Shown piece after piece: positions 47,324 to 55,497 of a stretch of 64,000 nt of DNA (position 1 is the stretch's first letter; every line of letters starts with the position of its first letter). The notes under the pieces are model-generated. The model saw only the letters and a list, made by a program, of their open reading frames with translations. It made no database searches and was not told the origin of the DNA. The position numbers were made by a program, and so were the translations under genes. Source of the stretch: Burkholderiales bacterium LSUCC0115 (GTDB lineage: Bacteria; Pseudomonadota; Gammaproteobacteria; Burkholderiales; Burkholderiaceae_A); the NCBI GenBank assembly GCA_009646425.1, contig WJBW01000001.1:76143-140142 (forward strand). The letters are read 5' to 3'.

Positions 47324-48408
47324 GTGTTTTGCACCACGATGCTGGGAAACTTGCTGCTCATGTCTTTTGCAATGCCGGCCACCTGTACAGCCACCTTGCG
47401 AGCGATCGCCTTGTAGAGATCAGCGATCGGGCCCTCAGGGTCCGCCACCAGAGTCGGACGACCGGCGTCAGCCTGCTCGCGGATGCTCAGGTTCAGGGGC
47501 AGGTGACCGAGGAGCGGAACGCCGTAATCGGTGGACATCAAACCGCCACCGCCCTGACCGAAGATGTGGGCTGTGTGGCCACAGTCGGGACAGACGTAGA
47601 CACTCATGTTCTCCACAATGCCCAACACAGGCACCGAGACCTTCTCGAACATCTTGAGTCCTTTGCGGGCATCCATCAGGGCAATCTCTTGCGGCGTGGT
47701 GACGATGACCGCGCCGGTGATAGGCACGTTCTGAGCCAAGGTCAGGTGGATGTCGCCCGTGCCCGGGGGCATGTCGATGAGCAGGTAATCCAAGTCGCGC
47801 CAAGTGGTCTGCCGAAGCAGCTGGTCCAGCGCCTGCGTGACCATGGGGCCACGCCAGACCATGGCCTGGTCCTTGTCAATCAGAAAGCCGATGGAATTGG
47901 ACTGAAGGCCATGGCCCATCATTGGCTCAATGGTCTGGCCGTCGACCGACTCCGGTCGACCAACGATGCCCAGCATAGTTGGGATGCTGGGCCCGTAGAT
48001 ATCAGCATCCAAGACGCCGACGGTCGCCCCCTCGGCTGCGAGGGCCAAGGCCAGGTTGACTGTGGTGGTCGACTTGCCCACGCCGCCCTTGCCCGAGGCT
48101 ACCGCAATAATGTTCTTCACATTGGGGATCAGCTTGACACCGCGCTGAACCGCATGGGTGACGATCTTGTGGCCGACCGAGACGCTGACATTGCCTACAC
48201 CAGGCAGGCTCTTGATAGCAGCAATCACAGCCTTGCGCGTGGCGTCGAACTGGCTCTTGGCTGGAAAACCATAGACGATGTCCAGACTGACATCAGCTCC
48301 CTGCACCTGAATGTTCTTGGCCATCCCGGCCGAGACCACATCGGTCTGGAGCTCTTCGATTTGAACGGCCTTCAGAGCCTGGTTAACCGCCTCAATAGTC
48401 AATGACAC
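47320..48408 (-). CDS. apbC: Mrp/ApbC iron-sulfur cluster carrier ATPase
   Basis: P-loop scaffold or carrier that delivers [4Fe-4S] clusters to target proteins. It has 362 residues from GTG 48408, chosen for AAGGA six bases upstream and the conserved start SLTIEAVNQALK; the open frame extends 64 codons further. An N-terminal DUF59 region (1-95) precedes the deviant Walker A VASGKGGVGKSTTTVNLALALA (about 103-124). DADIYGPSIPTMLG follows, and the bridging Cys pair is in NMSVYVCPDCGHT (about 262-274). It leads the apbC-DUF3305-DUF3306-polyferredoxin-TorD run. The 107 bases upstream hold no obvious promoter consensus. Confidence 0.94.
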   Translation of the reverse strand: MSLTIEAVNQALKAVQIEELQTDVVSAGMAKNIQVQGADVSLDIVYGFPAKSQFDATRKAVIAAIKSLPGVGNVSVSVGHKIVTHAVQRGVKLIPNVKNIIAVASGKGGVGKSTTTVNLALALAAEGATVGVLDADIYGPSIPTMLGIVGRPESVDGQTIEPMMGHGLQSNSIGFLIDKDQAMVWRGPMVTQALDQLLRQTTWRDLDYLLIDMPPGTGDIHLTLAQNVPITGAVIVTTPQEIALMDARKGLKMFEKVSVPVLGIVENMSVYVCPDCGHTAHIFGQGGGGLMSTDYGVPLLGHLPLNLSIREQADAGRPTLVADPEGPIADLYKAIARKVAVQVAGIAKDMSSKFPSIVVQNT

Positions 48409-48515
48409 ACTGCATCCTTTTGGAAAGATCGTTGAAGAGTGGAACCCCGGACCATAGCGCAGTTGGGGACAAATGGATCTTGGGAAAAGCGTGAATGCCC
48501 TTGACCCAGAGGGGT

Positions 48516-49607
48516 TTAACCGAGCACCGTCCCCACTGCAACAAGCGCTTGACTCGCCGGCGGCTGATAGCCCTCCAAATCGGCCAAAACGGCCTGCCAA
48601 CTGGGCTCCTGAAGGCGGGCCAGCAGCGCCTTGATGGCCGGGTCGTTCAGGCCATCATGGTGCAGCGCCAACCAGTAATCCTCTTGAAAGAGCGGAACAA
48701 AACCCAAACCCCTGGCCCGTGCCACCGACTCCAGACCCAAGCCGAGGTCAGCGCCGCCGGTGCGAACCGCCTCGGCGACCGCTGCATGCGATGGCTCCTC
48801 GTAGCGGTAGCCCTTGATGGCCTCGCCCGTCAGGCCCTTGGCCTTGAGCCAGCTATCGACAAATAGGCGGGTGCCGGCGCCTTGAGCTCGGTTCACAAAG
48901 CGAAAACGACCCAACAGCAGGTCGTCTAACCCACGTATCTTCAGAGGATTGCCCGACTCTACGATCAAGCCCTGTTGACGACGCGCCAGGCAGACCGCTT
49001 TTACTTTTAACGCCCCCAGGGCCTGAGCCATCTGGGCCACGAGCTCTTTACGGCACTCAGCCGGAATCTGACCAGCCACCGGCACGTGAAAGCCCGCCAA
49101 TTGAACTCGCCCATCGGCCATCGCAGACAAGGCGTCCAGGCTGCCCGAGAACCTCAGGTCTAGATACAGGCTGGTGGGTTGAACATGCTGCCTCAACAGC
49201 GCCAACGCATCGTCGTGACTGGCCGTGATGGGCAAGACGTGGGCTTCATCATCAAAAGCCAAGCCGAAAGCTCTCTCCAGGTCGGCTCGCAGGGCCGCAA
49301 TCTGGGGGGCCAACCTTGACTGGGCGTGCCGTTCAGCCCAGAGCAGTTTCTGACCAAATTCGGTCAGCCGCGCCTTCTGACCCTTTTCCCAAACAATCAA
49401 GAGGCGATCGAAGTCTTCTTCCCAGCGCTTGAGCTCTCCCCAGACGTGTCGGTAGGACAAACCCAGGGTTCGCGCGGCCGCGGAGATCGAGCCCCGACGC
49501 TCGACAGCATCGAGCATTTGAAACAGGGGGTGCAGGACCAGGTCACTGCTGGCCGCGCCCTTCACCAGGCTATAGGCCAGTTCGACTCGGTGGTGTCCGT
49601 TATGCAT
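48516..49607 (-). CDS. ModE-like DNA-binding domain fused to a PBP-like domain; candidate tungstate/molybdate regulator
   Basis: A 363-residue predicted transcription factor. Residues about 20-110 resemble the ModE winged helix: FQMLDAVERRGSISAAARTLGLSYRHVWGELKRWE, then an acidic/basic wing and LTEFGQKLLWAE. Residues about 120-350 resemble a periplasmic-binding-protein-like (PF12727-type) domain with ITASHDDALALL, LAGFHVP, FVNRAQGAGTRLFVDSWL and GGADLGLGLESVA. There is no signal peptide and no membrane segment, so ligand sensing would be in the cytoplasm. It is divergent from tupBCA with a 52-base gap and lies upstream of apbC in the same direction. The ligand is inferred from neighbours only. 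Confidence 0.85.
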   Translation of the reverse strand: MHNGHHRVELAYSLVKGAASSDLVLHPLFQMLDAVERRGSISAAARTLGLSYRHVWGELKRWEEDFDRLLIVWEKGQKARLTEFGQKLLWAERHAQSRLAPQIAALRADLERAFGLAFDDEAHVLPITASHDDALALLRQHVQPTSLYLDLRFSGSLDALSAMADGRVQLAGFHVPVAGQIPAECRKELVAQMAQALGALKVKAVCLARRQQGLIVESGNPLKIRGLDDLLLGRFRFVNRAQGAGTRLFVDSWLKAKGLTGEAIKGYRYEEPSHAAVAEAVRTGGADLGLGLESVARARGLGFVPLFQEDYWLALHHDGLNDPAIKALLARLQEPSWQAVLADLEGYQPPASQALVAVGTVLG

Positions 49608-49659
49608 AGTTCTTCATATCGTCATACTCTGGGGCAGCCCGTAGCATACGCCCTCTCCC
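49600..49659. promoter_or_regulatory. Shared regulator/tupB control region
   Basis: Only 52 bases separate the regulator ATG (49607) from the tupB ATG (49660). TATGCATA (49601-49608) is a perfect palindrome that includes the regulator start codon. TATG, CATATC and CATACT segments between 49601 and 49628 form imperfect inverted arrays, and GTAGCATACG follows at 49641-49650. An autoregulatory operator here would also control tupBCA. No clear -35/-10 pair is visible. Confidence 0.4.
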
Positions 49660-50370
49660 ATGAACAGCCTTTCCGACAGTTTCGTTGTGGCCTTTGGCCT
49701 GATCACCAGCCTAGACGCAGGTCTGCTCGACATTGTGTCGCGCAGCCTCACGGTGAGTCTCTGGGCTACGTTGCTGGCGTTTTTGATTGGGGCTGCAATC
49801 GGCAGCCTTCTGGCCATTGCCGCCTTTCGCTTCAAACCACTGGCCATGGTCCTTCTGAACACCTACGTGGCCATACCTGCAGTGGTGGTTGGACTCATCG
49901 TCTACATCCTGCTGTCTCGATCAGGTCCACTGGGATCGTTGGGCTGGCTCTTCAGCCTGAAAGCCATGGTCTTGGCCCAGACCATCCTGGTGATCCCGTT
50001 AGCGGCCACCATGACCCAGCAAATCATCGGTGGTGCTCACCAGCAGATGGGTGAGCGGTTGCGCTCCCTCGGGGCCGGTCACCTGACCAGTGCTGCCTTG
50101 CTGCTGATCAATGAGCGCCATGCGCTGATCACAGTCTTGGTGACCTGCTTTGGCCGCGCCATCTCAGAGGTCGGTACGGTCATGATGGTCGGGGGCAACA
50201 TCGAGGGCTTCACGCGGGTCATGACAACCGCTATCGCACTGGAGACCAGCAAGGGCGACCTGCCCTTGGCCATCGGACTCGGAGTGGTCTTGCTTGCGGT
50301 AGTCCTTCTTCTTAATGCCTTGCTGTCTGCGCTGCGAGGTCTGCAACCAGCCGAGCCCAAGGCCAGCTAG
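49660..50370 (+). CDS. tupB: Tungstate ABC transporter permease
   Basis: Inner-membrane channel of the high-affinity tungstate importer. It has 236 residues with about five hydrophobic segments. AVVVGLIVYILLSRSGPLGSLGWLF, LVIPLAATMTQQII and the EAA-loop region QMGERLRSLGAGHLTSAALLLINERHALI are followed by GRAISEVGTVMMVGGNIEGFTRVMTTAI, which is characteristic of TupB. It is the first gene of the operon; usually tupA comes first, while here it is last. Confidence 0.94.
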   Translation: MNSLSDSFVVAFGLITSLDAGLLDIVSRSLTVSLWATLLAFLIGAAIGSLLAIAAFRFKPLAMVLLNTYVAIPAVVVGLIVYILLSRSGPLGSLGWLFSLKAMVLAQTILVIPLAATMTQQIIGGAHQQMGERLRSLGAGHLTSAALLLINERHALITVLVTCFGRAISEVGTVMMVGGNIEGFTRVMTTAIALETSKGDLPLAIGLGVVLLAVVLLLNALLSALRGLQPAEPKAS

Positions 50371-50385
50371 CTCGCACATCAGCCC

Positions 50386-51024
50386 ATGCGAATCGAACTC
50401 ATCGACTTGGAATACGGTGTGGAGCCCGGGCGCCCCACTCTTCAGATTGAGCATCTGATCATTGAGCCCAGCCAGCCCACTGCCATCATCGGTCCAAACG
50501 GATCTGGCAAGACCACCCTGCTGCGTCTGCTGCACGGCCTGATCAAACCACGATCGGGCCAGACCCTTGGTCTAGCCCCAAGTCGAACGGCCATGGTCTT
50601 CCAGCAATCCCGCCTGCTGCGCATGACCTGCCGACACCAGTTGATGCTCGCTGGCTGGCTTGCCGGGAGGTCCATTGGTCAACTGGGTCAGACGGCAGAC
50701 GACTGGCTAGACCGAGTTGGTCTTCTGCAGACGGCTCGACAAAGAGCCACCACGCTGTCGGGTGGGCAACAGCAGCGCCTGGCCATTGCCCAGGCCTTGC
50801 TGAGCCAGCCCAAGCTGCTGCTGCTCGATGAGCCCACGGCCAGCCTCGACATCCAACAAACACCTCTGATGGAAAGTCTGTTCCAAGACTTCTCCCGGCA
50901 AACCGCCGACGGCGAGCAGTCCAGTCTTATCTTTACAAGCCACGACCACTCTCAGGTCCGACGTCTGGCAAGGCGAGAGATCCGACTGGCGCAAGGCCGA
51001 ATCGTCTCGGATCGACTGCTATGA
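50386..51024 (+). CDS. tupC: Tungstate ABC transporter ATPase
   Basis: ATPase partner of TupB. It has 212 residues. Walker A is GPNGSGKTTLLRLLHG (about 38-53), the signature is LSGGQQQRLAIAQALL, and Walker B is LLLLDEPTASLD. It lacks the C-terminal TOBE domain that ModC has, and the short length fits TupC. ATG 50386 follows tupB by 15 bases. An 80-base gap with a hairpin separates it from tupA. Confidence 0.93.
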   Translation: MRIELIDLEYGVEPGRPTLQIEHLIIEPSQPTAIIGPNGSGKTTLLRLLHGLIKPRSGQTLGLAPSRTAMVFQQSRLLRMTCRHQLMLAGWLAGRSIGQLGQTADDWLDRVGLLQTARQRATTLSGGQQQRLAIAQALLSQPKLLLLDEPTASLDIQQTPLMESLFQDFSRQTADGEQSSLIFTSHDHSQVRRLARREIRLAQGRIVSDRLL

Positions 51025-51066
51025 AGTTGAGCACATATCGCCAAAGCGTTGCCGACTGACTAGCCT

Positions 51067-51099
51067 AGCGACTCTGCCCAACTTTACCTAGGAGTCGCT
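51067..51099 (+). promoter_or_regulatory. Hairpin overlapping the tupA ribosome binding site
   Basis: AGCGACTC (51067-51074) pairs perfectly with GAGTCGCT (51092-51099), eight base pairs with a 17-base loop. The Shine-Dalgarno AGGAG (51090-51094) is partly inside the stem, and the tupA ATG follows at 51105. It could limit translation of tupA or protect the 5' end of a processed tupA mRNA. Confidence 0.55.
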
Positions 51100-51104
51100 T
51101 CAAG

Positions 51105-51926
51105 ATGATCAAGACCAACCAACGCCTGCGCCGCCAGCTTCTGGCGCTGACTGCCCTTGCAGCCTTTGGTGTCCAACCTTGGGCCCAGGCGGCTGAGACC
51201 ATCACCATGGCCTCGACCACCTCGACCCAGGCCAGCGGACTGCTCAACGTCATGCTCCCCGCGTTCAAAAAGGACAGCGGTATTGAGGTCAAGGTGGTTG
51301 CAGTTGGCACCGGACAGGCCATCGACATGGCCAAGCGTGGTGATGCCGATGTCCTGTTCGTTCACAACAAGAAACAAGAAGAACAGTTCGTCGCCGACGG
51401 TTTCGGCCTGCCCCGGAAGGACGTGATGTACAACGACTTCGTCCTGATTGGGCCGAAGTCGGACCCCGCCAAGGCCAAGGGCAACAACATCAACAACGGT
51501 CTTGGCGCTGTGGCCAAATCGAACGCCGCCTTCATCTCTCGCGGTGACAAGAGTGGCACTCACGCAGCGGAGTTGCGCTACTGGGCTGCCGCCAACATTG
51601 CCGACAAGGGCAAGGGCTACGCAGAGTGCGGCTGCGGTATGGGTGCTGCGCTGAACACCGCCTCAGCCAAGAACGCCTACATTCTGTCCGACCGTGCCAC
51701 CTGGGTGAACTTTAAGAACAAGGCCGACCTAGCCATTTTGGTGGAGGGTGACAAGGCCCTCTTCAACCAGTACGGCGTGATCGTCGTGAACCCTGCCAAG
51801 CATCCTCACGTTAAGAAAGAGGCCGCCCAGAAGTTTGCTGACTGGGTCGTCTCTAAGCGTGGTCAGTCGGTGATCGCCAGCTACAAGGTCAATGGCGAAC
51901 AGCTGTTCTTCGCCAACGCCAAGTAA
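51105..51926 (+). CDS. tupA: Tungstate-binding periplasmic protein
   Basis: Captures tungstate with high selectivity over molybdate in known TupA proteins. It has 273 residues. The signal peptide is residues 1-29 (ending AQAAE). MASTTSTQASGLLNVMLPAF carries the TTxS segment typical of TupA. VGTGQAIDMAKRGDADVLFVH and FISRGDKSGTHAAELRYW (about 148-165) contain the Ser, Thr and Arg positions used for oxyanion binding. The CGCGMG stretch (about 185) is unusual for a periplasmic protein and could form a disulfide. It is last in tupBCA and has a terminator beyond its stop. Confidence 0.95.
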   Translation: MIKTNQRLRRQLLALTALAAFGVQPWAQAAETITMASTTSTQASGLLNVMLPAFKKDSGIEVKVVAVGTGQAIDMAKRGDADVLFVHNKKQEEQFVADGFGLPRKDVMYNDFVLIGPKSDPAKAKGNNINNGLGAVAKSNAAFISRGDKSGTHAAELRYWAAANIADKGKGYAECGCGMGAALNTASAKNAYILSDRATWVNFKNKADLAILVEGDKALFNQYGVIVVNPAKHPHVKKEAAQKFADWVVSKRGQSVIASYKVNGEQLFFANAK

Positions 51927-51947
51927 GCGCAAAACAACCAGCCTGGG

Positions 51948-53261
51948 TTAAACCAGGCCATCGAAGGGGAGCACCATCACGGGCTCCCCTTTTTCTATGA
52001 CGGAGGTCTGATGCCCCAGGACCACCAAGCAGTTGGCGTCACTCATGGACCGAAGAATGCCAGAGCCCTGGCCACCGGTGGTTCGAACAAAGGTGCGGCC
52101 ATCGGCGCCGACAAAGAGCTGTCCGCGACGGTACTCGGTTCGACCGGGCTTTTTGGGAATGCGCTCGTCACTGATGGCTGACATGGGCATCGACTGCTCG
52201 TTAGGGGCTCCCATCATGGTCAGCAGGCCATGACGAACAAAGATGTAGAACGTCACCATGACTGCGACCGGATTGCCGGGCAAGCCAAACAAGACAGCCG
52301 AGTCACCCTGACCGACGCGTTCCCCAGACCAAATACGCCCAAAGGCCATCGGACGGCCGGGCCGCATGGCAATTCGCCAAAAGGTCACGTCGCCCAGCTT
52401 GGACATCATGGCCTTGATGAAATCAGCCTCACCGACCGAGACACCGCCAGAGGTCACAATGGCATCGGCGGAAGAGGCCGCCTGCCGGAAGGCCTGCTCA
52501 AGGGACTGAGGGTCGTCTGGAATAACACCCATGTCGACCAGGTCCACCCCGATTTGGCTCAACATGCCAAAAATCGTGTACCGGTTGCTGTCATAGACGC
52601 AGCCCGCATCCAGTGGCTCACCCACGGAACGCAGCTCGTCTCCGGTCGAGAAAAACGCCACCCGCAGCCGACGTCGAACCGACAGCTCTGCATATCCCAA
52701 AGAGGCGGCCAGGCCGAGATCAGCCGGACGAATCATGCGACCAGCTCCCAAGGCGGCCTTGCCCTTGGTGAGGTCTTCGCCCGCCAGACGGCGGTTGTCG
52801 CCCTGACGAACAGCACGGCTCAGAAAGACCACCTCCTCGCCCTGCCGCTCCGTAAACTCCTGAGGAATCACGGTGTCGCACCCTTTGGGCATCACCGCGC
52901 CGGTCATTATGCGGATGCACGACCCAGGCGGACACACACCCTCAAAGAGTCGGCCTGCAAAGGCCTCACCGGCCACCGTCAGACGAACCTGTTCACCCGC
53001 ATTGGCCAACAGGCTGCCGTCAAAGGCAAAACCATCCATCGCAGCGTTGTCATGACTGGGCACATCGATCGGCGAAACAAGATCCTGAGCCAGGATCCGT
53101 CCCAGGGCCTCTCGCACAGCCACCCGCTCTGTTGCCAAGCCCTCCACGACCGGCGCACACAACCCATCGATCACCTCCAGCGCCTTGTCAACGGGCAAGG
53201 CCTCTGGGTCATAGCCCGTGATGCAAGAAACGATTTGATCGAGATTGGTTAAGGCAGACAT
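51948..53261 (-). CDS. moeA: Molybdopterin molybdenumtransferase MoeA
   Basis: Inserts molybdate into adenylated molybdopterin; it can also handle tungstate in some organisms. It has 437 residues. Domain motifs include DVPSHDNAAMDGFAF (about 63-77), RIMTGAVMPKGCDTVIPQE, STGDELRSVGEPL, VTSGGVSVGEADFIK (about 268-282) and FGLPGNPVAVMVTF (about 337-350). The last codons form the tup terminator on the other strand. It is the last gene of an apparent purL-ybiT-mobA-moeA run and converges on tupA with a 21-base gap. Confidence 0.96.
   Translation of the reverse strand: MSALTNLDQIVSCITGYDPEALPVDKALEVIDGLCAPVVEGLATERVAVREALGRILAQDLVSPIDVPSHDNAAMDGFAFDGSLLANAGEQVRLTVAGEAFAGRLFEGVCPPGSCIRIMTGAVMPKGCDTVIPQEFTERQGEEVVFLSRAVRQGDNRRLAGEDLTKGKAALGAGRMIRPADLGLAASLGYAELSVRRRLRVAFFSTGDELRSVGEPLDAGCVYDSNRYTIFGMLSQIGVDLVDMGVIPDDPQSLEQAFRQAASSADAIVTSGGVSVGEADFIKAMMSKLGDVTFWRIAMRPGRPMAFGRIWSGERVGQGDSAVLFGLPGNPVAVMVTFYIFVRHGLLTMMGAPNEQSMPMSAISDERIPKKPGRTEYRRGQLFVGADGRTFVRTTGGQGSGILRSMSDANCLVVLGHQTSVIEKGEPVMVLPFDGLV
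51964..51994 (+). terminator. tup operon terminator inside the moeA 3' coding region
   Basis: AAGGGGAGC pairs with GCTCCCCTT (nine base pairs, 10-base loop) and is followed by a T run on the plus strand, 37 bases after the tupA stop. The stem lies in the codons for Lys-Gly-Glu-Pro to Leu-Pro near the MoeA C-terminus. Confidence 0.75.
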
Positions 53262-53276
53262 GGCAAGGCAGGCGAC

Positions 53277-53876
53277 TTAGCGTCGGCTCTCAAGTTCTTG
53301 AAGTTCGTCAAGGGTATTGACGTTGAAGAAGGCTTGGCTATCAGGGAATTCCACCTCTAGAGCATCCAGCGTCTTGGTCCACTGATCGATCTTACGACCA
53401 CCCTTGGTCACGTACTGAAGCAGACTGTCGTGAACATCAGCGCGCATCAGCAGGAAGACTGGATGGGTCTGGCGACGGCCATCGGGCTCCACTGTCACCG
53501 GCATGGCCAAGGCAGCGTTCTCCTGCACAGCGGCCTGAAGCAGCCGCTGGACCAAATCCATTGGGAAGTTGGGTACATCACAGGGCACCGCCTGCAAATA
53601 GGGGGTCTCCGCGTAGGACAGTCCGGCCAGCATGCCAGCCAACGGTCCCTGATAGCCCTCGATGGCATCCATTAGCACCGTCACACCGAAGCTGTCGTAG
53701 ACGCCAATGTTGCGATTGGCGTTGATGACCACATCGCCGACCTGCGGCATGAGACGAACCATCGCTCGCACGGCCATCGGCTCGCCTTGGAACCGCTCCA
53801 ACCCCTTGTCCACGCCGCCCATGCGGCTTCCCCGGCCACCAGCCAAAATCAATCCGGTCACTTGATCGGACATCAT
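53277..53876 (-). CDS. mobA: Molybdenum cofactor guanylyltransferase MobA
   Basis: Adds GMP to the molybdenum cofactor to form MGD, which the FDH in this window needs. It has 199 residues. The nucleotide-binding start is GLILAGGRGSRMGGVDKGLERFQG (about 8-31), with the GTP Lys in DKGL. The segments INANRN and AVPCDVPNFPMDLVQRL contain the Mg-binding Asp region. It is placed two bases after ybiT and 15 bases before moeA. Confidence 0.96.
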   Translation of the reverse strand: MMSDQVTGLILAGGRGSRMGGVDKGLERFQGEPMAVRAMVRLMPQVGDVVINANRNIGVYDSFGVTVLMDAIEGYQGPLAGMLAGLSYAETPYLQAVPCDVPNFPMDLVQRLLQAAVQENAALAMPVTVEPDGRRQTHPVFLLMRADVHDSLLQYVTKGGRKIDQWTKTLDALEVEFPDSQAFFNVNTLDELQELESRR

Positions 53877-53878
53877 AT

Positions 53879-55495
53879 TTAGACCTCCACGCCCTGACTG
53901 GCCAGAAACTCGTCGTAGCTGCCCTGGAAGTCCACCACCTTACCGTCAGCATGCATGGCCCAGATCCGCGTGGCCACGGCATTCACAAACTCACGGTCAT
54001 GCGAGACCACAAATAGGGTGCCTTCAAACTTTTCGAGTGCCATCTGAAGCGACTCGATGGATTCCATGTCCAGGTGATTGGTGGGCTCGTCCAGGATGAG
54101 CACGTTGGCCCGCTCCAGCATCAGACGGCCAAAACTCATGCGGTGCTTTTCGCCACCCGACAAGACCTTGACCTGCTTGTGAACATCGTCCCCAGAGAAC
54201 AGCAGACGGCCCAGAATAGAGCGCAGGGCCTGGTCGTCATCACCCTCTTGGGCAAAGCGCTGCAGCCAGGTGGTCAGGTTCAAGTCCAGGTCAAACTCGG
54301 GATAGACATCCTGCGACATGTAGCCAATCTGGGCATTCTCGGACCACTTGGCCAGGCCATCGTCTGGCTCATAGCCACCCAAGCCTGCACCGATCATGGT
54401 CTTGACCAGCGTGGACTTACCAGCTCCGTTGGGGCCCACAATCGCAATCTTCTCGCCGGCCTCGACCATCAGCGACACCTTGTTGAGCACCGACTGGCCA
54501 TCAAAGGCTTTCACCACACTCTGCAGATGCACCGCCTGGCGGTAGAGCTGCTTGGCCTGCTCAAAGCGAATATATGGGTTCTGACGAGACGAAGGACGCA
54601 CCTCAACCGCGTCTGACTGAATCTTTTCAATCAGCTTGCGACGCGAAGTCGCCTGCTTGGCTTTACTCTTGTTGGCCGCAAACCGCCGCACAAACTCCTG
54701 CAGCTCCGATACCCGTTCCTTGCTCTTGGCGTTGGCCGCCATCAAGCGGGCCCGGGATTCGGTGGCAGCCAGCATGTAGTCGTCGTAATTGCCCGGGTAG
54801 ATGCGTATCTCGCCGTAGTCGACGTCGGCCATGTGGGTACAGACCGAGTTCAGGAAGTGTCGGTCGTGGGAGATGATGATCATGGTGCTGTCACGATCGT
54901 TGAGCACATCCTCCAGCCAACGAATGGTGTCAATGTCCAGGTTGTTGGTGGGCTCGTCCAACAGCAGCACGTCGGGGTTGCTGAAGAGCGCCTGGGCCAG
55001 CAAGACCCGCAGTTTCCAGCCCGGTGCAATCTCACGCATGGGCCCGTTGTGAAGCTCGGTCCCAATGCCCGCGCCCAACAGCAACTCACCGGCTCGAGCC
55101 TCAGCGGTATAGCCGTCGAACTCGGCAAACTTGGCCTCTAGATCCGCCGCCTTCATGTAGTCCTCTTCCGAGGCCTCGGGGTTGGCGTAAATGGCATCGC
55201 GCTCGGTCATGGCCGACCACATTTCTTCGTGGCCCATCATGACCACATCCAACACCCGGACGTCTTCGTAGGCAAATTGGTCCTGACGCAGTTTGCCCAA
55301 ACGAACACCGGGATCGGTCATGACCACGCCACCAGAGGGCTCCAGGTCACCGCCCAGGATCTTCATGAAGGTGGACTTGCCACAGCCGTTGGCGCCGATC
55401 AGGCCATACCGATTGCCACCGCCAAACTTGACCGAGACGTTTTCAAAAAGAGGCTTGGCACCAAACTGCATGGTGATGTTTGCGGTCGACAGCAT
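53879..55495 (-). CDS. ybiT: ABC-F family ATPase, YbiT type
   Basis: Soluble two-domain ABC-F protein thought to act on the ribosome. It has 538 residues from ATG 55495 ([12 protein letters not shown]); the frame is open 15 codons further, into purL. Domain one has Walker [10 protein letters not shown] and the degenerate signature [17 protein letters not shown], which is diagnostic for YbiT. Domain two has [13 protein letters not shown] and [14 protein letters not shown], with Walker [12 protein letters not shown]. The basic linker helix [21 protein letters not shown] (about 275-295) is the P-site motif region. It begins two bases after the purL stop. Confidence 0.93.
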   Translation of the reverse strand: MLSTANITMQFGAKPLFENVSVKFGGGNRYGLIGANGCGKSTFMKILGGDLEPSGGVVMTDPGVRLGKLRQDQFAYEDVRVLDVVMMGHEEMWSAMTERDAIYANPEASEEDYMKAADLEAKFAEFDGYTAEARAGELLLGAGIGTELHNGPMREIAPGWKLRVLLAQALFSNPDVLLLDEPTNNLDIDTIRWLEDVLNDRDSTMIIISHDRHFLNSVCTHMADVDYGEIRIYPGNYDDYMLAATESRARLMAANAKSKERVSELQEFVRRFAANKSKAKQATSRRKLIEKIQSDAVEVRPSSRQNPYIRFEQAKQLYRQAVHLQSVVKAFDGQSVLNKVSLMVEAGEKIAIVGPNGAGKSTLVKTMIGAGLGGYEPDDGLAKWSENAQIGYMSQDVYPEFDLDLNLTTWLQRFAQEGDDDQALRSILGRLLFSGDDVHKQVKVLSGGEKHRMSFGRLMLERANVLILDEPTNHLDMESIESLQMALEKFEGTLFVVSHDREFVNAVATRIWAMHADGKVVDFQGSYDEFLASQGVEV

Positions 55496-55497
55496 AG

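Noticed and set aside
51025-51104. Moco/Tuco riboswitch before tupA
   Set aside because: The gap is too short and has a single hairpin. The multi-stem Moco consensus is not visible.
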